Below are positions 38,281-50,275 of a stretch of 64,000 nucleotides of DNA, piece after piece. A program made the position numbers and the translations under genes. The notes under the pieces were generated by a model. The model was given only the letters and a program-made list of their open reading frames with translations. It did not search any database and was not told where the DNA came from. Positions within the stretch are counted from its first letter, which is position 1. Every line of letters starts with the position of its first letter. The stretch spans positions 530,404 to 594,403 of the forward strand of contig OY740768.1 in assembly GCA_963513935.1 (NCBI GenBank). Direction: 5' to 3'. Source of the stretch: Aphrophora alni (taxonomy: Eukaryota > Arthropoda > Insecta > Hemiptera > Aphrophoridae).

Positions 38281-39904
38281 GGAAGGTTCCATTCTAAAGA
38301 GTTTGACGAGAAGAAATGGTTCAAACATTTAAACTAATTCTCAAATGTTCGACCCTATTTATGATTGTCAATCACAGGTTGATCAGATTATTTTGAAGAG
38401 ACAAGATTGTCTTAGGTTAAGATTCGCCCTATCAAATTTTCCTGCTTTAGTTTGAATTAGTTTATATTTCTTATGAGTAGCTGAGGAAGCAATTTATTTC
38501 CGTAGACAGAGCCTTCTTGAAATATTACTAGAGACGAAAATAAAACTAGAGATCGCCTAATATTCAGAGTCTGCATACTAGAGGTTATACTCTCCCTTAG
38601 CCACAGTAATAATGGTGTATGCTCTCCCACCACATGCTCAAAATCTTACATTTCAACAACATTGCCCTAGGATCTTGTTGTGGCAACACTAAAACCATGT
38701 TGCACAGGAAGAAGCACTAGACACATATCTCTCTTACCTCATCTTGTCTTCGTAAATACAGTTGATGCAGGGAAGCTAACATACAGACTCTTCTTAGGGA
38801 TAGGCAGAATAATTATGATATTAAATTTCACACATCAAAGTATGAACGCTTTATATTCAATGGAAATAAATCTGTATAGGCACACATGTTCATTTACGAA
38901 AATATTCTAAACTAATGGTAACAATACTACATTAGCATTTACTTCTTTTGAGCCTTATTTTGTATATTTATTTAATTCTAATAGATATGTTTAGTTTCAG
39001 AACAACTACAATTGTTTTTTTTAAACAAAACCCCAGCAAAGGAACACGAAAACCATGGGACTGAATAGCATTAATAGACACTTTTAGAGAGTACAATCAT
39101 TTGAGGTGAAATTATCTCTGTATTAAAAAATTTGAATTGTGCTATGCAATGATTAGGTTGGTTATTGTGTGAATTATTCACTTAAAGTAGAAATGGATGT
39201 TGTTATTTGAAACATAAATTGTAACAGAATGTAAACTCATGGCTTCTTCAAAGGGACAAAATGGAACGAATGATTGTTAATCCAGTAATCTTTGCTGTTC
39301 TACTGAATTATTGCTATTTTATTATAGCCAACTTTAATGAGAAATGAGTAAACTAACAAAATTAATAAATTAAAACTAAACTTATATACCGGTACATAGT
39401 TTCTTAAAAACTACATAATACAGTATACATTAAACGTTTGAAAATATTAAACCACATTTCTTAATTCACAAACTAAACCACAAAATCTGTACTCATCTAA
39501 AGACTTCTTAAGACATTCTTAGAAACTTAATTTAAAGTCTAGAATATCAAGATGTATATACTTGTTTACATGTGCAAGAGAAGCTGATGCTTACCTATTC
39601 TTTAATTTGTACTTTTTCTATGATAACCTAATTTGCAAGAGAAAGGCTATGTACAATATTATGCCTCACTAAAATTCCGAATTATTTTGCTACTCACTTT
39701 CAAACTAGTTATGCATTTTTATCCTTCCATTTTTTATATAGTCTATGATTCAATAACTTTACCCCTTTTACTTTATCTCTTTTTATTTACAGCTCACTTA
39801 ATTGTAATGCGTAAAATTTTGCCTATCTGTCTCCCCTAATACTTTCCTATTGATTATTATCAACTGTTTCTTTTAAATATACATCTTTAAAAAAAAAGTA
39901 CTAC

Positions 39905-40186
39905 CTGAATCTGGTAGAAATGAGTTCGTGAAAGTGCAATCCAAACAAACCGAGTACAATAATTGCTAAAAGTCACAAAAAACATTTTATCTGATTCTGG
40001 GCTTCTTTTGGTGTAATGACATTTTTCAAATTCATCTTCACCCATTATTATTGCTGCATAATGTTGACCTACTTTACATCTTAACTCACTTAGAGCAATT
40101 TTAGTTTTATTTTCACGATCTTCAGCTGTATGATGTCTTAATTTGCAATCTTGGAATGAATTTCTATTTACCAAATCAACCCACAC
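39905..40186 (-). CDS. PPP1R36-like protein, internal coding exon (core of the family domain)
   Basis: This 282-nt exon is phase 0 at both ends, with acceptor CTGTTTAG before GTGTGGGTT and donor CAG|GTAGTA. It encodes VWVDLVNRNSFQDC, an ELRCKVGQHYAAIIMGED block, and a TFSNYCTRFVWIALSR block ending HFYQIQ. The order (a KVGQHYAxxxxG segment, then a segment rich in aromatics ending before an [I/E]xxEM..RLF motif) fits my memory of the PPP1R36 domain (Pfam PPPI_inhib), with KYA..VLGLG followed by FCTYVAWVTFRR. This is the strongest evidence for the family call, but it comes from recall and not from a search. Confidence 0.72.
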
Positions 40187-40539
40187 CTAAACAGGAACAG
40201 ATGAGGCTATAACTTTGTATGGAACATGATTTTATGACAATAAAATAAACATGGAAGATGAAAAATATTATACAAACTATATAAGAATAATACACTGTTA
40301 TTTTTAACTTGTATATAATATCTAGAGACATAATTGTGATATTATATTACATTTCAAAATGGGTAAATTTTATGTCCATAATTACTCAATTATTAAATCG
40401 CAGATTTTTATCAAAATTATTCTACAATAATTTCTGAAAAATCTTTGCCGGAAAACAAATTAGATATTTTCTACAAATCTTTTTGGGGGAAAAACTCAGG
40501 GAGGCCAAAAAGCATTTATCCATAAACATCTTAACCAGA

Positions 40540-41330
40540 CAAGTTATTGTCATGAAACTATCTCTTTACGAAAGGAATGGTCAAAAAGTAAGCACCATTT
40601 GGATGTATGAGAGAGAAGGTAATTTATTTACTTTTTTTTTGTTTTTTTAAACTACTTTTCTATAAATTTCATGCAAGATTGTACGATTTTCGGAGGACCA
40701 ATTTTTACCCTATAAATACAACACATCCTCCATTGTTTTCGTGATGTCAAACAGCACATAGAAACTGCTGTTAGTCACTTGGTCCTAGTCCTGGCTATTC
40801 ATCGATTGACTTAACAATTTATGTGTTAAGATTTTAAGTTTAATTTACAGTCTCATGAAGCGACACACTTAGATGACAAACAAACCATACTTATTGTTCT
40901 GGATTGCAAGATACAATTTATTCAAGATCTCAAAACAGGAATCAGCATTTTCTGAACTGCTTCAAGGCAAGAATTCAACAAGCAAAACTCATTTCCTGTT
41001 CCAAAAGAACTATACATATGAACTTGTGAATTGACCTTGTCATCTCTAATTTGTGTTCTTGATGGTTCAGGGTGTTTCTACTTCATTGACAGTTGTTTTG
41101 ACTTTAGAGTCATACAAGATGATTATGTCTCATCACCAATGACAATATAGTGCAAGAAATCATTCCCCTTCTCAATGTAACATGAGAAATGACAAAACAC
41201 TATTAGCTCCCTGCTCTTCATAGAGTAGCTTCAGCACACAGGATCATAATTTCAGAATTTTCAACAGCAGTCACAGTTTTATAAAGCAGTCCTAGGAATT
41301 TAGATAAAATATAAGGAAAATAACTAAACT
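40540..41330 (-). pseudogene. Mariner-like transposase remnant (GDET block)
   Basis: On the minus strand, around 41,138-40,920, the reading GDET, stop, SSCMTLKSKQLSMK, then KHPEPSRTQIRD resembles the first catalytic-Asp block of mariner/SETMAR-like transposases (GDETWVxxxxPESKQQSMEWxH). Further in another frame is NEFCLLNSC, resembling GVLLVEF. Multiple stops make it dead. GGTCAAAAAGTAAGCACC near 40,579 may be a terminal sequence. Confidence 0.5.
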
Positions 41331-41339
41331 GTATATCGT

Positions 41340-42215
41340 TTGTTTTTTACAAATTTGAAGCAAACCGCACGCACCAAATCATGGGTGGCCAAATATGACC
41401 ACCTGCTCCATGCCATATTATGCAAATTTTCACAGCCAACAATGAACTGCCTAACCCCCTTTGATCACTATTCCATTACTAATTGCATTTTCACCTTATA
41501 CTTCAAAAATGGTTTCACATTTCTTGCATTCAGTATATGGATAATAGACAATATTTCACAGGCAACGGGACCTTGTTTTTAAACATTGCAAATACACATA
41601 AAAATATGTAAACACAAAAAACCGTTCTTATAATGATGTCTGTTTTTTCATGACTGTTTTTGTCTGTTCTGTGCCGACTCATTGATCATGCACTAAACAG
41701 CGAAGACTATACTGTAGCAACACTATTTACAATTTAAATACTTCTTGTATTAAAAGGGCAAAGTAAAAAATAGTCCAATTTTATGCCATTATAAGCTTTA
41801 TAATCATATTTCTAATTTTCTTTGTTTATACATTTTAGAAGAACTCTAACTTCAATGGGGAAAATTTAAAAGATGACACTAAGAATGGTAGAAATGTTGC
41901 TTAAAGTAGTTATTTAAATCCTAGCAGAAACAAATAAGATTAAAGTAATTACAAAAAGTTTTTTTTTAATGTCTATTCATCATTTTGTCTGGACAGCAGG
42001 TCAGATATGGTGCCTGCCTAAGAACCTAGAGCCAAACCTTTATGGATTGACAAATTTTTAAATTATCTTAAACTCTTTTTATTGGTCTAAAAAAATTGTC
42101 TGCCAATTTAGATAAAAAATGTCATCAAAATATATTCCTATATATATTTTATTTAAACAAATTTTTCCTTGAGATAATAAATTTATTTACTGATTCCCTG
42201 AAATATTGTGAAATT
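41340..42215. other. Intron sequence without recognised features
   Basis: No motif was identified in the open frames; this is part of the intron between the 40.0- and 43.4-kb exons. Confidence 0.5.
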
Positions 42216-42219
42216 AGCG

Positions 42220-43010
42220 GGGGGGACTATGGATTATACACAGAGTGTGGTCTGCGTCAACCAGTTTAGCTACTAAAACTCTAATCCTCTTCTTCGGGCA
42301 TAAAACCATCCCTGAACCACACTTCAGAGCAGAGCCTGCCTAGTTTAATTTTTTGTCTTCTATGTTTCAGATTTATGCTCCTACACAGCTTTCTTCATCT
42401 TTCTGAAACGAGATCGATTTTATGAATCTGGCTTTCTAATACTTTTTCTTCTGCATATGACTCACTAATACAGTTAACTCCTGCACACATCCCAATATGT
42501 TTCACAGATATTTTCTGTCCTACTGCCACCTTAGACAGTGGAAGAATATATGCTCCACAGAATCAGTCTTGCCAAAGTAACCACCATTTAGTCTTGTCCT
42601 CAATTAGAACCTATACAAGTAGCCAAATTCACCATAGACAGTAAGCAAATGTATTATTAGACCAAAATTCCTAGTTACTCAGACCTTAAGGTCTGGGATC
42701 AGTCTTTAAGTCTAATTGCCTGAACCATCCTCTTTTGTCCACCTAGTCTGCCACCGCTTAAGTGTTTCTATCCATAGTTCTTGTCACGGTATGTTCTTCC
42801 TTTTTTAGCACCATGATCTGCTCTCTTTATTGGCACTATCCTTAATTAGTAAATCAAAAGTGGAGACCCCCAACTAGTACAATCACCACACTACTCTTGA
42901 GTCCTATATGGTGCCATCCTCCTCTGCACTCTCATTAAAAGGTTTTTGTATTTGAAATATTTTAGTGCCTCTTTCCAAATCGGTGAGGCATAGAAAATAG
43001 GTTGAGAAAC
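42220..43010 (-). pseudogene. R1-like LINE 3'-region remnant
   Basis: Minus-strand frames give a WQTRWTKEDGSGN block, then RLIPDLKV, VTRNFG, then GEFGYLYRF. This is the same order as the post-RNase-H region of R1-type LINEs (EWQxRWxxxxxGRxTYRLIPDxxxWVxRxHG...HGCFxxYLxRF). Numerous stops are present. It is separate from the RNase H scrap at 38 kb, since the host exon at 40 kb lies between them. Confidence 0.6.
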
Positions 43011-43363
43011 ATGGTACAACCCATTTATACGGAAACAACTTATAGAAACTTTAGCTATAACAGGTATCACAAATAGTCCAAAATGTCTTACCTTTTGAAG
43101 TAATAAAATAAAAGTAATAGTTGTGATTCAATAATTACTTATGTGGTTGAATTTTCCAGGAAGAAACATGAAAAAGTGCAAAATTTTTATTTAGGATCTC
43201 AAAAATATAGAAATACTGAATTATTTTACAATAGTCAATAAAAACTTCAAAATTTCTAAGTTTATCCTTATGGCAAAAGACAACCACCAAATATTTATTA
43301 AAACAATATAATACCATACTAAATAAAAACTATGTGCAAACAAGTACAATATAGTTAACTTAC

Positions 43364-43673
43364 CTTTAGAAACAAGTCAAAATATAAAACCAAGGAACGT
43401 AAAAAAGGATTAATTTCCTCACTGTTGAACAACCTAATAAACATTGGTTCAGTTAAGCCAACTGATAGAAAGAAAACTACATTCTTGACATCTTGCATTG
43501 TAACCACATCCGGTCCATTTGTCAGTATCTTGCGTCGAAATTTATGATAGAATTGATTTTGTAAATGAGGTGAAGAACTATCATTAAAACTTGTATCTCC
43601 ATGTGTAGTATGAAACAAAGATGACTTACGCGAAAATGTTATTGACAAATTAATCTTACTTGATTTGCGGTAA
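43364..43673 (-). CDS. PPP1R36-like protein, most upstream exon found
   Basis: The minus-strand acceptor TTTTTTCAG precedes TTACCGCAAATC. The exon of 310 nt starts with one base of a split codon and ends in phase 0 at AAG|GTAAGT. It reads YRKSSKINLSITFSRKSS and so on to the block VTMQDVKNVVFFLSVGLTEP, then NPFLRSLVLYFDLFLK. The VTMxDVKxVxxxL block and the following hydrophobic helix fit the start of the PPP1R36 domain. At least one more 5' exon carrying the initiator Met must lie upstream, between 43.7 and 51.7 kb or beyond; I could not recognise it. In the four joined exons about 416 residues are encoded without an internal stop. Confidence 0.68.
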
Positions 43674-43679
43674 CTGAAA

Positions 43680-45440
43680 AAATGTATTAAATAGTAAATT
43701 AAACTGTAATGATTATGAGCCTATATGTGAACACTACACAATTTTTGCAATTTGAACTTACATTATGTTTTAAATTAAAAGCTGATGCTGCACAATGAAT
43801 TGTAGGAATGATAAAATTTTACTGATACATACTTCAATGCAAACACTAAAAAATGCACCATGTAATATGTATCGTGTTTACAGCACCAAAATATTATATT
43901 GTGTATTTAACAAATTTAATGTTGTGCATGTGTATACATTTGAACAATCTTGTAAAAAGAAGAGATTTTTTCCTTTATTTATTTATACCAATAAATAAGC
44001 TACAACATACATATATTTCAATATTTATTATATTTTTATTCTATAATTATTGTTATTTATACTAAATAAAGTATAATAGACATTTTCATAAGTATACAAC
44101 AAACAGAAGAATGAGAGAAATGACAAAAGAAATACTAGTGATTAATAACATGTCAGCATACACAGAATCTAATGTCACTATTTCTGAAGATATAGTAAAT
44201 TTGAAAATATAGTTTGAGCTAAAGCACTATATATGTAATAATTCATTCTTTTAATTCTCTCTACTGATTGAGAAAGTGAACAGTGTTTACAAAATATTTC
44301 AGAACTTTAGTGTTTTATTATTGAGTTTTTCTATTTGTGTACTACTAGGTAATACCAAGGACCACTTTCCAAAGTAATTCTGTGTCTCCTATCTATACAA
44401 AATCTAAACATAAACTCCCTACTAAACTGTAACCTGAAACCATTATATTTGATTATGTATTCATATTCCACAAGCAATGTATGTTGTTAACTACTGATCC
44501 AGTTACCAACGAATTCTTAGAAAATTATTGATATAGTTTAATCTGTCTTTTGCCATAATTTTTACTTACAAAAACTAACACATAAGGTATAAATCAAATC
44601 CTGTTATCAAGTGATAAACCTAGGACATTGAAAACACCAATTTTATTAGTCTCGTAGTCTAGAGTCCAACACCTAGAGTCATGTTGGAAACTAAAATTAA
44701 AACTAGTCAACTAAAAAAATAACTCAATGCTAAAACTAAGTCTATATAGCCAAAATAACTAAGACAAAATACGAACACAAGCAGGATAAACCACAAGTCT
44801 GGATCACACAATACAAGAAATAGCAGACACCATATTGGTACGTAAGCCTAGAATGGTTAACTATAATGATAGTTATATACATAAATTATTGCAAATGTTT
44901 CTTAAAATATATCAATAATATGAAGAATCTATTTCAATATCTTTCTCTTTTCTCTTTCCTTGGCGCTACACCCTATGATGAGGCCCCACCCATTTCTCTG
45001 TACACTGTATCATCTTCCAGGGTGGCATATTCCTAATATTTTCATTATCAACTCTAAACCAGAAAAAAATTCTGACAAGATGTAAAATTTAAGTATATGT
45101 GATGAAGATCCTATTACTAACTCACACTTCAGTTAAAATAGACTTTTTGTACTCACCCTCTGAGAAAGAGAAGTTTGAAGGATAGGAAGATAAGATTAAG
45201 TAGGCTAGTTTCAATACAAGCAGGTACAGAATTAAAAAATCAAGAATTTTCATGTGATTGATAACATTCCTGTTTCGTTTCCTTACTGTAATCACCTCCT
45301 AGCTGTTGTAGTGAATTAGGCTGACAAAAACATGAAATAGTTAAGTGGGGAACATTTTCTTCTTGTCATCGGCCACATCCATCAAGAATAATAATATCCA
45401 TTAATACCAATAAATCATGATATCATATGATGAAAGAAAA
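43680..45440. other. Probable upstream intron of the PPP1R36-like gene
   Basis: No exon or element could be supported here. Open frames at 43,795-44,065 are AT-driven. Confidence 0.45.
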
Positions 45441-45555
45441 TTCCCCAAAACCACAATAAAACACTAACAACACGAAGACTGTATAGTTATGTTTATTCTA
45501 CTTTATGTACATTTCAATAGCACTGCAGGGGTACCTATCAGTTTGTATTATATTT

Positions 45556-45590
45556 CTGAAGACGATAGCAGTGCTATTGAAATCTACATA
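45556..45590 (+). ncRNA. Hammerhead-like motif, candidate 1
   Basis: CTGAAGA (matching the hammerhead core CUGANGA) is followed by GATAGC-AGT-GCTATT (stem II), then GAA. A two-base stem III, AT-CTAC-AT, and an A at the expected cleavage position complete it. It lies in the left terminal region of the Penelope-like element. Stem I is not convincingly paired. This is a structural inference only. Confidence 0.35.
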
Positions 45591-45665
45591 AGGCAGAATA
45601 AACAAAACTATACAAGGATAAAATAAAGCAAAAGCTTAAAGTTTCAAATATTTAATAGTATAAAT

Positions 45666-45700
45666 AAGCTACAATTGTTTCGCCTTGCGGCATCGTCGGG
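45666..45700 (-). ncRNA. Hammerhead-like motif, candidate 2
   Basis: On the minus strand CCGACGA (one mismatch to CUGANGA) is followed by T, then GCC-GCAA-GGC, a stem with a GNRA-type loop. GAA and then AC-AATT-GT-A follow as a minimal stem III and cleavage triplet GUA. It lies beside candidate 1. Stem I is weak. Confidence 0.35.
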
Positions 45701-45959
45701 CAACTGTCAGTTTTACAGTTTTGTAATAATAAATTACCTTGTGTGGTCTGTCTTGTGACTTCTGTAGATTTCTACATTATGACATGTTTCAGAGTCGCAA
45801 CTCCATCATCAGATATATGTTGAATTGTTCACTCAGGAGAGCTCGTCGTACAGTAAAATGTTTACAATAACACAAAAATTAATTAAAACAATGTCTTTCA
45901 CTAGGTGTACACTGTGGCATGTTCGGCAAAGTTGGTATATTCAATGAGTCATACTGATG

Positions 45960-46810
45960 TCTATCCTTGAGGGCTGTATCGTACAGATGATGGGACTGGA
46001 ATGAAAGTTGTCAAAATGTCGTCTGGTTTATTTTTGAATGCTCTGTAAATTTCAAACTCTTCATTAGCATTTATTATCCTGCCCTTAGTAAACAAATATA
46101 TGGCCTCTACACTAGAGTGGAAATCGCCCTGTCTATGGTTATTTTCTGTAAGGTGGCGTGCATAATTGGACTTGGTTATGTTGGATTTATTACTGGGAAG
46201 ATGATCTTTATATCAGCCTTTAAACGTTCACCCGGTTTGACCTACATAATATTTCTTGCAATCGGGACAATTTATTTTGTATACTCCGGACTTTTATTCC
46301 CATAAGGGTATCAGTTCTACGCTTAAGAGAAGAACATATATTATTGTTTATACGGAACGAAAGAGAGATGTTGTGTTTCTTGAATATGTTCTTTAAGACG
46401 TTGGGCAAGAGATTGATGTATTCTGAATAAATGTACTTTATTAACTCTAGTTGTGTCTATTGTGGTGGGCTTGCGGTATATTTTATATTCAAATTTATCT
46501 ATGACTTTTATAATGGTAAGTTGATTAAATTAAGTTGTGTTATTCTCTGTTTCTAGCATAAACTGGATTTTCGGGTTGATACTATTCATGTAATTCACTA
46601 GGCTGACGCCTTCCCTGTTAGAACCGTTAAAAACTATGAACGTGTTGTTGACATAACGGCCGTAGAGTATGATGTTTTGTTGTTACTTGTTATGATTAGA
46701 TAATAGGTGTTTATTTTCATAGTCATTCAAATATATGTCTTCTAATAGTCCTAATAGTACTTCACTGAATATGCCAGGGTGTACATCTAATGATAGACAT
46801 TATTGTTTTA
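45960..46810 (-). pseudogene. Penelope-like RT/GIY-YIG protein remnant
   Basis: Minus-strand frames, in order, give an RT part with LLGLLEDIYLNDYENKHL, then GRYVNNTFIVFNGSN (the catalytic YVDD box is YVNN here, Asn codons at 46,644-46,649), then YMNSINPKIQFMLE, then FEYKIYRKPTTIDTT. The endonuclease part has GVYKINCPDCKKYYVGQTG (46,231-46,288), then SNYARHLTENNH (about 46,135-46,172), then EFEIYRAFKNKPDD. Stops and frameshifts interrupt it, and the N-terminal RT is missing. The combination of an RT with a C-terminal GIY-YIG nuclease is diagnostic for Penelope-like elements. Confidence 0.9.
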
Positions 46811-47074
46811 ATTAATTTTTGTATTAGTGTAAGTCTCATTGTAAACATTTTACTGTACAACGAGCTCTCCTGAGTGAACAATTGAACATATATTATATCT
46901 GATAATGGAGTTACGACTCAGAAACATGTCATAATGTAGAAATCAACTGAAGTCATAAGACAGACCATAAAAGGTAATTTATTATTATAAGATTCAATTG
47001 TGACTTTGTACCACAAAATGCGTCTATACAGTCTTTGTGTTGATAGTGTTTTATTGTGGTTTTGGGGAATGTTC

Positions 47075-49070
47075 TTTTATTGTATATTCACCACAGTGCT
47101 CTAGTGATTCAAGATGAAACATTATAGTGAACTAATTTTAAAATATTATAAGTTTTATTTCCTTTCTCTTAATAAATTGAGTTTTATGTATAGCCCTTTA
47201 AACACAATACAGTTGTTTCGCAAATAATCGCATTATCAACCAGGAATATCGCTTAGAAAATTATTTTATGATAATTATTTGACAATGTGATTATTCGTGA
47301 GACAGCTGTAGCTCAGTTTAACTTTAAAATGTTTTGTACATTAATTATGTTCTTGAAGAGACAAAAGGTTTTTTAAAAATTGTAATTATGATGCTGTTGA
47401 ATTCATGATTTTAATTCTTGCAGATCTATTATGTACCATATGATTTCAAACTTCGAGCTTTTTTTAAACAATATAACTCACTAACCTTCGAAATATTAAA
47501 TGATTGTCCTCCCACTCCCAAACACCATCAACAAACTGGTGAAAAGGTTGAGCCATTTCAAATTTAATGTTTCAGTCAAACATTTTAAAATTTAGTTTTC
47601 TACATCTTCATGATTTAAAACATAATAAATGGTTCAATTTAATTACCATGGTTTTAAAAAAATAAATCAACAAACAAAATTTGTAATGATTTTCAAAAGA
47701 GTTTCTTTATTTTTATATACCTAAAATATTTTACATTCTTAATACATTTAAAAATGTAAAAAAAGAAAATAAATTAAATGTCACAATTTTTAGTAACTTC
47801 TACAATATTTTAAGAAGAAATCAGGATTTATAAATTTATAAATTTGTTATGATTAATTACTAGAAAACTAGACGAGTTATTCTGAATATATATTGGCATT
47901 TACAAAGATGGAAGGAATAATAAAATATAGTTTTTTTTTACTCCTTTACAATAAATATTAGGTAAGTTTGTAAACAAATTTTGCCAGTCGAGTAAAAAAA
48001 CTCGATTAAAAAAATATATATATATTGATCAATAATTGAAAAATCCTACAAATGTCATTATTAAGGGTCCCAAATGTATTTCTTATCCCTTGAAATTTCC
48101 CATCATTGCTCGAACCATTGAATTTATATCAAAGAAGAATTCCCATAATATATGTTAATGTGAGGCTCAATATATGGGTTGAACAGTTGTAGTTATGTGG
48201 GTTCAGGTTCAGAATGCGCTAGTGTGTGAGGAGTCGGAGCATGCTGTCCTTGAAGCTAACAGAAGTTAGCCATTAAATGGTGACACAAGAGCTTCAAACC
48301 ACATACTATTATTGTAGTATGTAAAATAAATGCTTTACATAAATTGAAACACAATGGGTGCAACATATGAGCAGTATAATATTCTTCTTTGAAGTAATAA
48401 CACAGATTTGAAATTTAGGTGAAACAGTTTGAAAAATTCAAGAAAATAATAAAAATTATGTGCTGCTATAATATTTGATATTCGACTAATCAAACTGAAA
48501 ACATAAGTGCTGCTGTTGATCACGTTGACTTAACTGTTTGCAAATTAGATAAAATAAATAATGTGGAAGTGAAATTGAGAGATTAATTTCAATATTTGTT
48601 TAAATATTTGGAGTAACATCTAAAGTACATTATCTAGAATAACCGGAATACAGGAAGATAGTATTATATAAAATTTTCATTTAGATGAGCTGAAATCATG
48701 AATGGGAAAAAATTTTCCATTTAACAGAACCATATTGTGGAGTCGAGTATGTACACGATAAAATGACAAAATAAATTAAAAACATTTTCAAGACTAATTA
48801 TTTTTTAATGCCACAGTTTGTGATGTAGTTGCTACAGTGGAAACACAAGATATAAGCTATGTCACACTGTTGATTTCATTAAAATATGTTATATTCATGT
48901 TATACTGATAATCTTATATCATATCATCATATCATTTGTATTGCACAAAATAAATTCAAAAAGTACAAGTGCAGAGTCATTTACATCACAACTAATTGAT
49001 TAATACTAATAAATTATAAAATTCATTCTTCACATTTCAGAGAGGATTATTAAAATATTCATCTGTACTA
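47075..49070. other. No recognised features
   Basis: AT-rich with short open frames. No element or exon could be supported. Confidence 0.5.
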
Positions 49071-49075
49071 TAATA

Positions 49076-49700
49076 TTTTTTTTTTGTTGTAACTTGCTCC
49101 TTTATAACATTTTTAAAACAAGCAAGACCGGGAGTCTTATACATTTGCAGTAAACAGTTATATATGTTTACTCCCACATACTGTGGACTATTTTCGAATA
49201 GCTTTAGATGATGGCAAGAAAATTTTCATTAGCTCTAATACTATACCCATGCTTAAAACCGTTTTTTACAAAGCCTGCTTTATTTTTGTGGCCCCAGACT
49301 AAAATTTCATAAATAATATAAAGTCCTGGCTATGTATGTTACAATCTCTAAAAAGAGCCCTACAACTTCTTCCTCTGCCTATCCCAGAAAGAGTTCTTAG
49401 AATTTTTTTCTGAAGTATAAATACCTTCTGTACACCAGCAGCACTTCCCACACCACAATACCATACCTCAACACAGATTCAATATATGCAAGGTAAACCA
49501 CCAAACAAGCCTGTTCAAGGAAACCCAATTTCTTAAAACCGAGAAAACATAAACCATTGATTTCAACCTCCCCTTAATTTTTTTTAAATCTTAGTAACAT
49601 CTCCAATAACAACAGATTCTTCTGAACATTTAAAAAAATCTTAAATTGCTAGTACCTATAATCTTTGTAACTCCATTAGACACTAACAGGATTTCTAATT
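49076..49700 (-). pseudogene. LINE (Jockey/CR1-type) 3'-end remnant with A-rich tail
   Basis: On the minus strand, about 49,450-49,100 reads as the C-terminal end of a non-LTR retrotransposon RT, with RALFRDC, then ENSPQYVGVNIYNCL (compare xxSPxYxGxxxYNxLP), and it ends at an A run (Ts at 49,076-49,085). Stops are frequent. No target-site duplication was identified. Confidence 0.6.
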
Positions 49701-50044
49701 TCACAATTATGTATGAACCATATTCATCAAATCATCAAAGATGGCAAGCATTACTATTTTTATAAAACAAGAAGGTGGGGCAATTCAATAATAAACTATA
49801 AGGGTATATTTTATAGTAAGAATGAAAAAGTTATGAAAGTTTGGCCCAAATATTTAGCTAGTCAGGATATTTAGTCATAGAAGTAATAATAGTTAACAAA
49901 TTTTCAGGGTTTAAAACAAAAATTGAAAATCAGGTTTCGTGGTCCACAACTTGACAACTCAAGACAAACAACCTTCATATAAACAAATTATAAAGTACTG
50001 ATATAAAGTAACAATGATATTACTCCTGACATTACTCAAATAAA

Positions 50045-50275
50045 GTAATATTATGTCCAAAAAATTCAGATGTCGACAAATTGAATGAGAGGTACATAAT
50101 TTATTAGAAGTGTTGACTCAATTGATGATGACGGTTCAGTTGATGTAGGGCGTTATCCTGTTGAGTTTATCAATGAACAATCACCATCACTACATAAGCT
50201 GGAATTAAAATCTGAATCCATAGTAATGCTACTGAGAAATTTAAATACAAAAAAAGGGCTTTGTAATGGAACAAG
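50045..50275 (+). pseudogene. Helitron Pif1-like helicase remnant, left part
   Basis: Plus-strand frames give LCPKNSDVDKLNER, then a frameshift, FRSVDSIDDDG, YPVEFINEQSP, then ESIVMLLRNLNTKKGLCNGT. This is the order of the C-terminal half of Helitron Pif1-family helicases (YPVEFLNSLxxSG...LKxGxxxMLLRNLNxxxGLCNGTR). It is cut at NGT-R by a 504-bp insertion and resumes at 50,780. Confidence 0.88.

Larger units (their letters stand above)
45441..47069 (-). mobile_element. Penelope-like retroelement remnant flanked by inverted terminal repeats
   Basis: A coding remnant (RT plus GIY-YIG endonuclease, minus strand) sits between long inverted repeats. The outer arms are 45,441-45,486 and 47,024-47,069, sharing TTCCCCAAAACCACAATA. 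The inner arms are about 45,725-45,892 and about 46,801-46,991, sharing TTCACTCAGGAGAGCTCG and AATTAATTAAAACAAT. The left side contains about 240 bp extra between outer and inner arms. Terminal repeats in direct or inverted arrangement are known for Penelope-like elements. Confidence 0.85.

Noticed and set aside
44940..45030. Possible short minus-strand exon reading MPPWKMIQCTEKW before a GC-richer patch
   Set aside because: The frame stops quickly, no matching donor phase could be shown with the exon at 43,673, and it resembles the tail of a LINE ORF.
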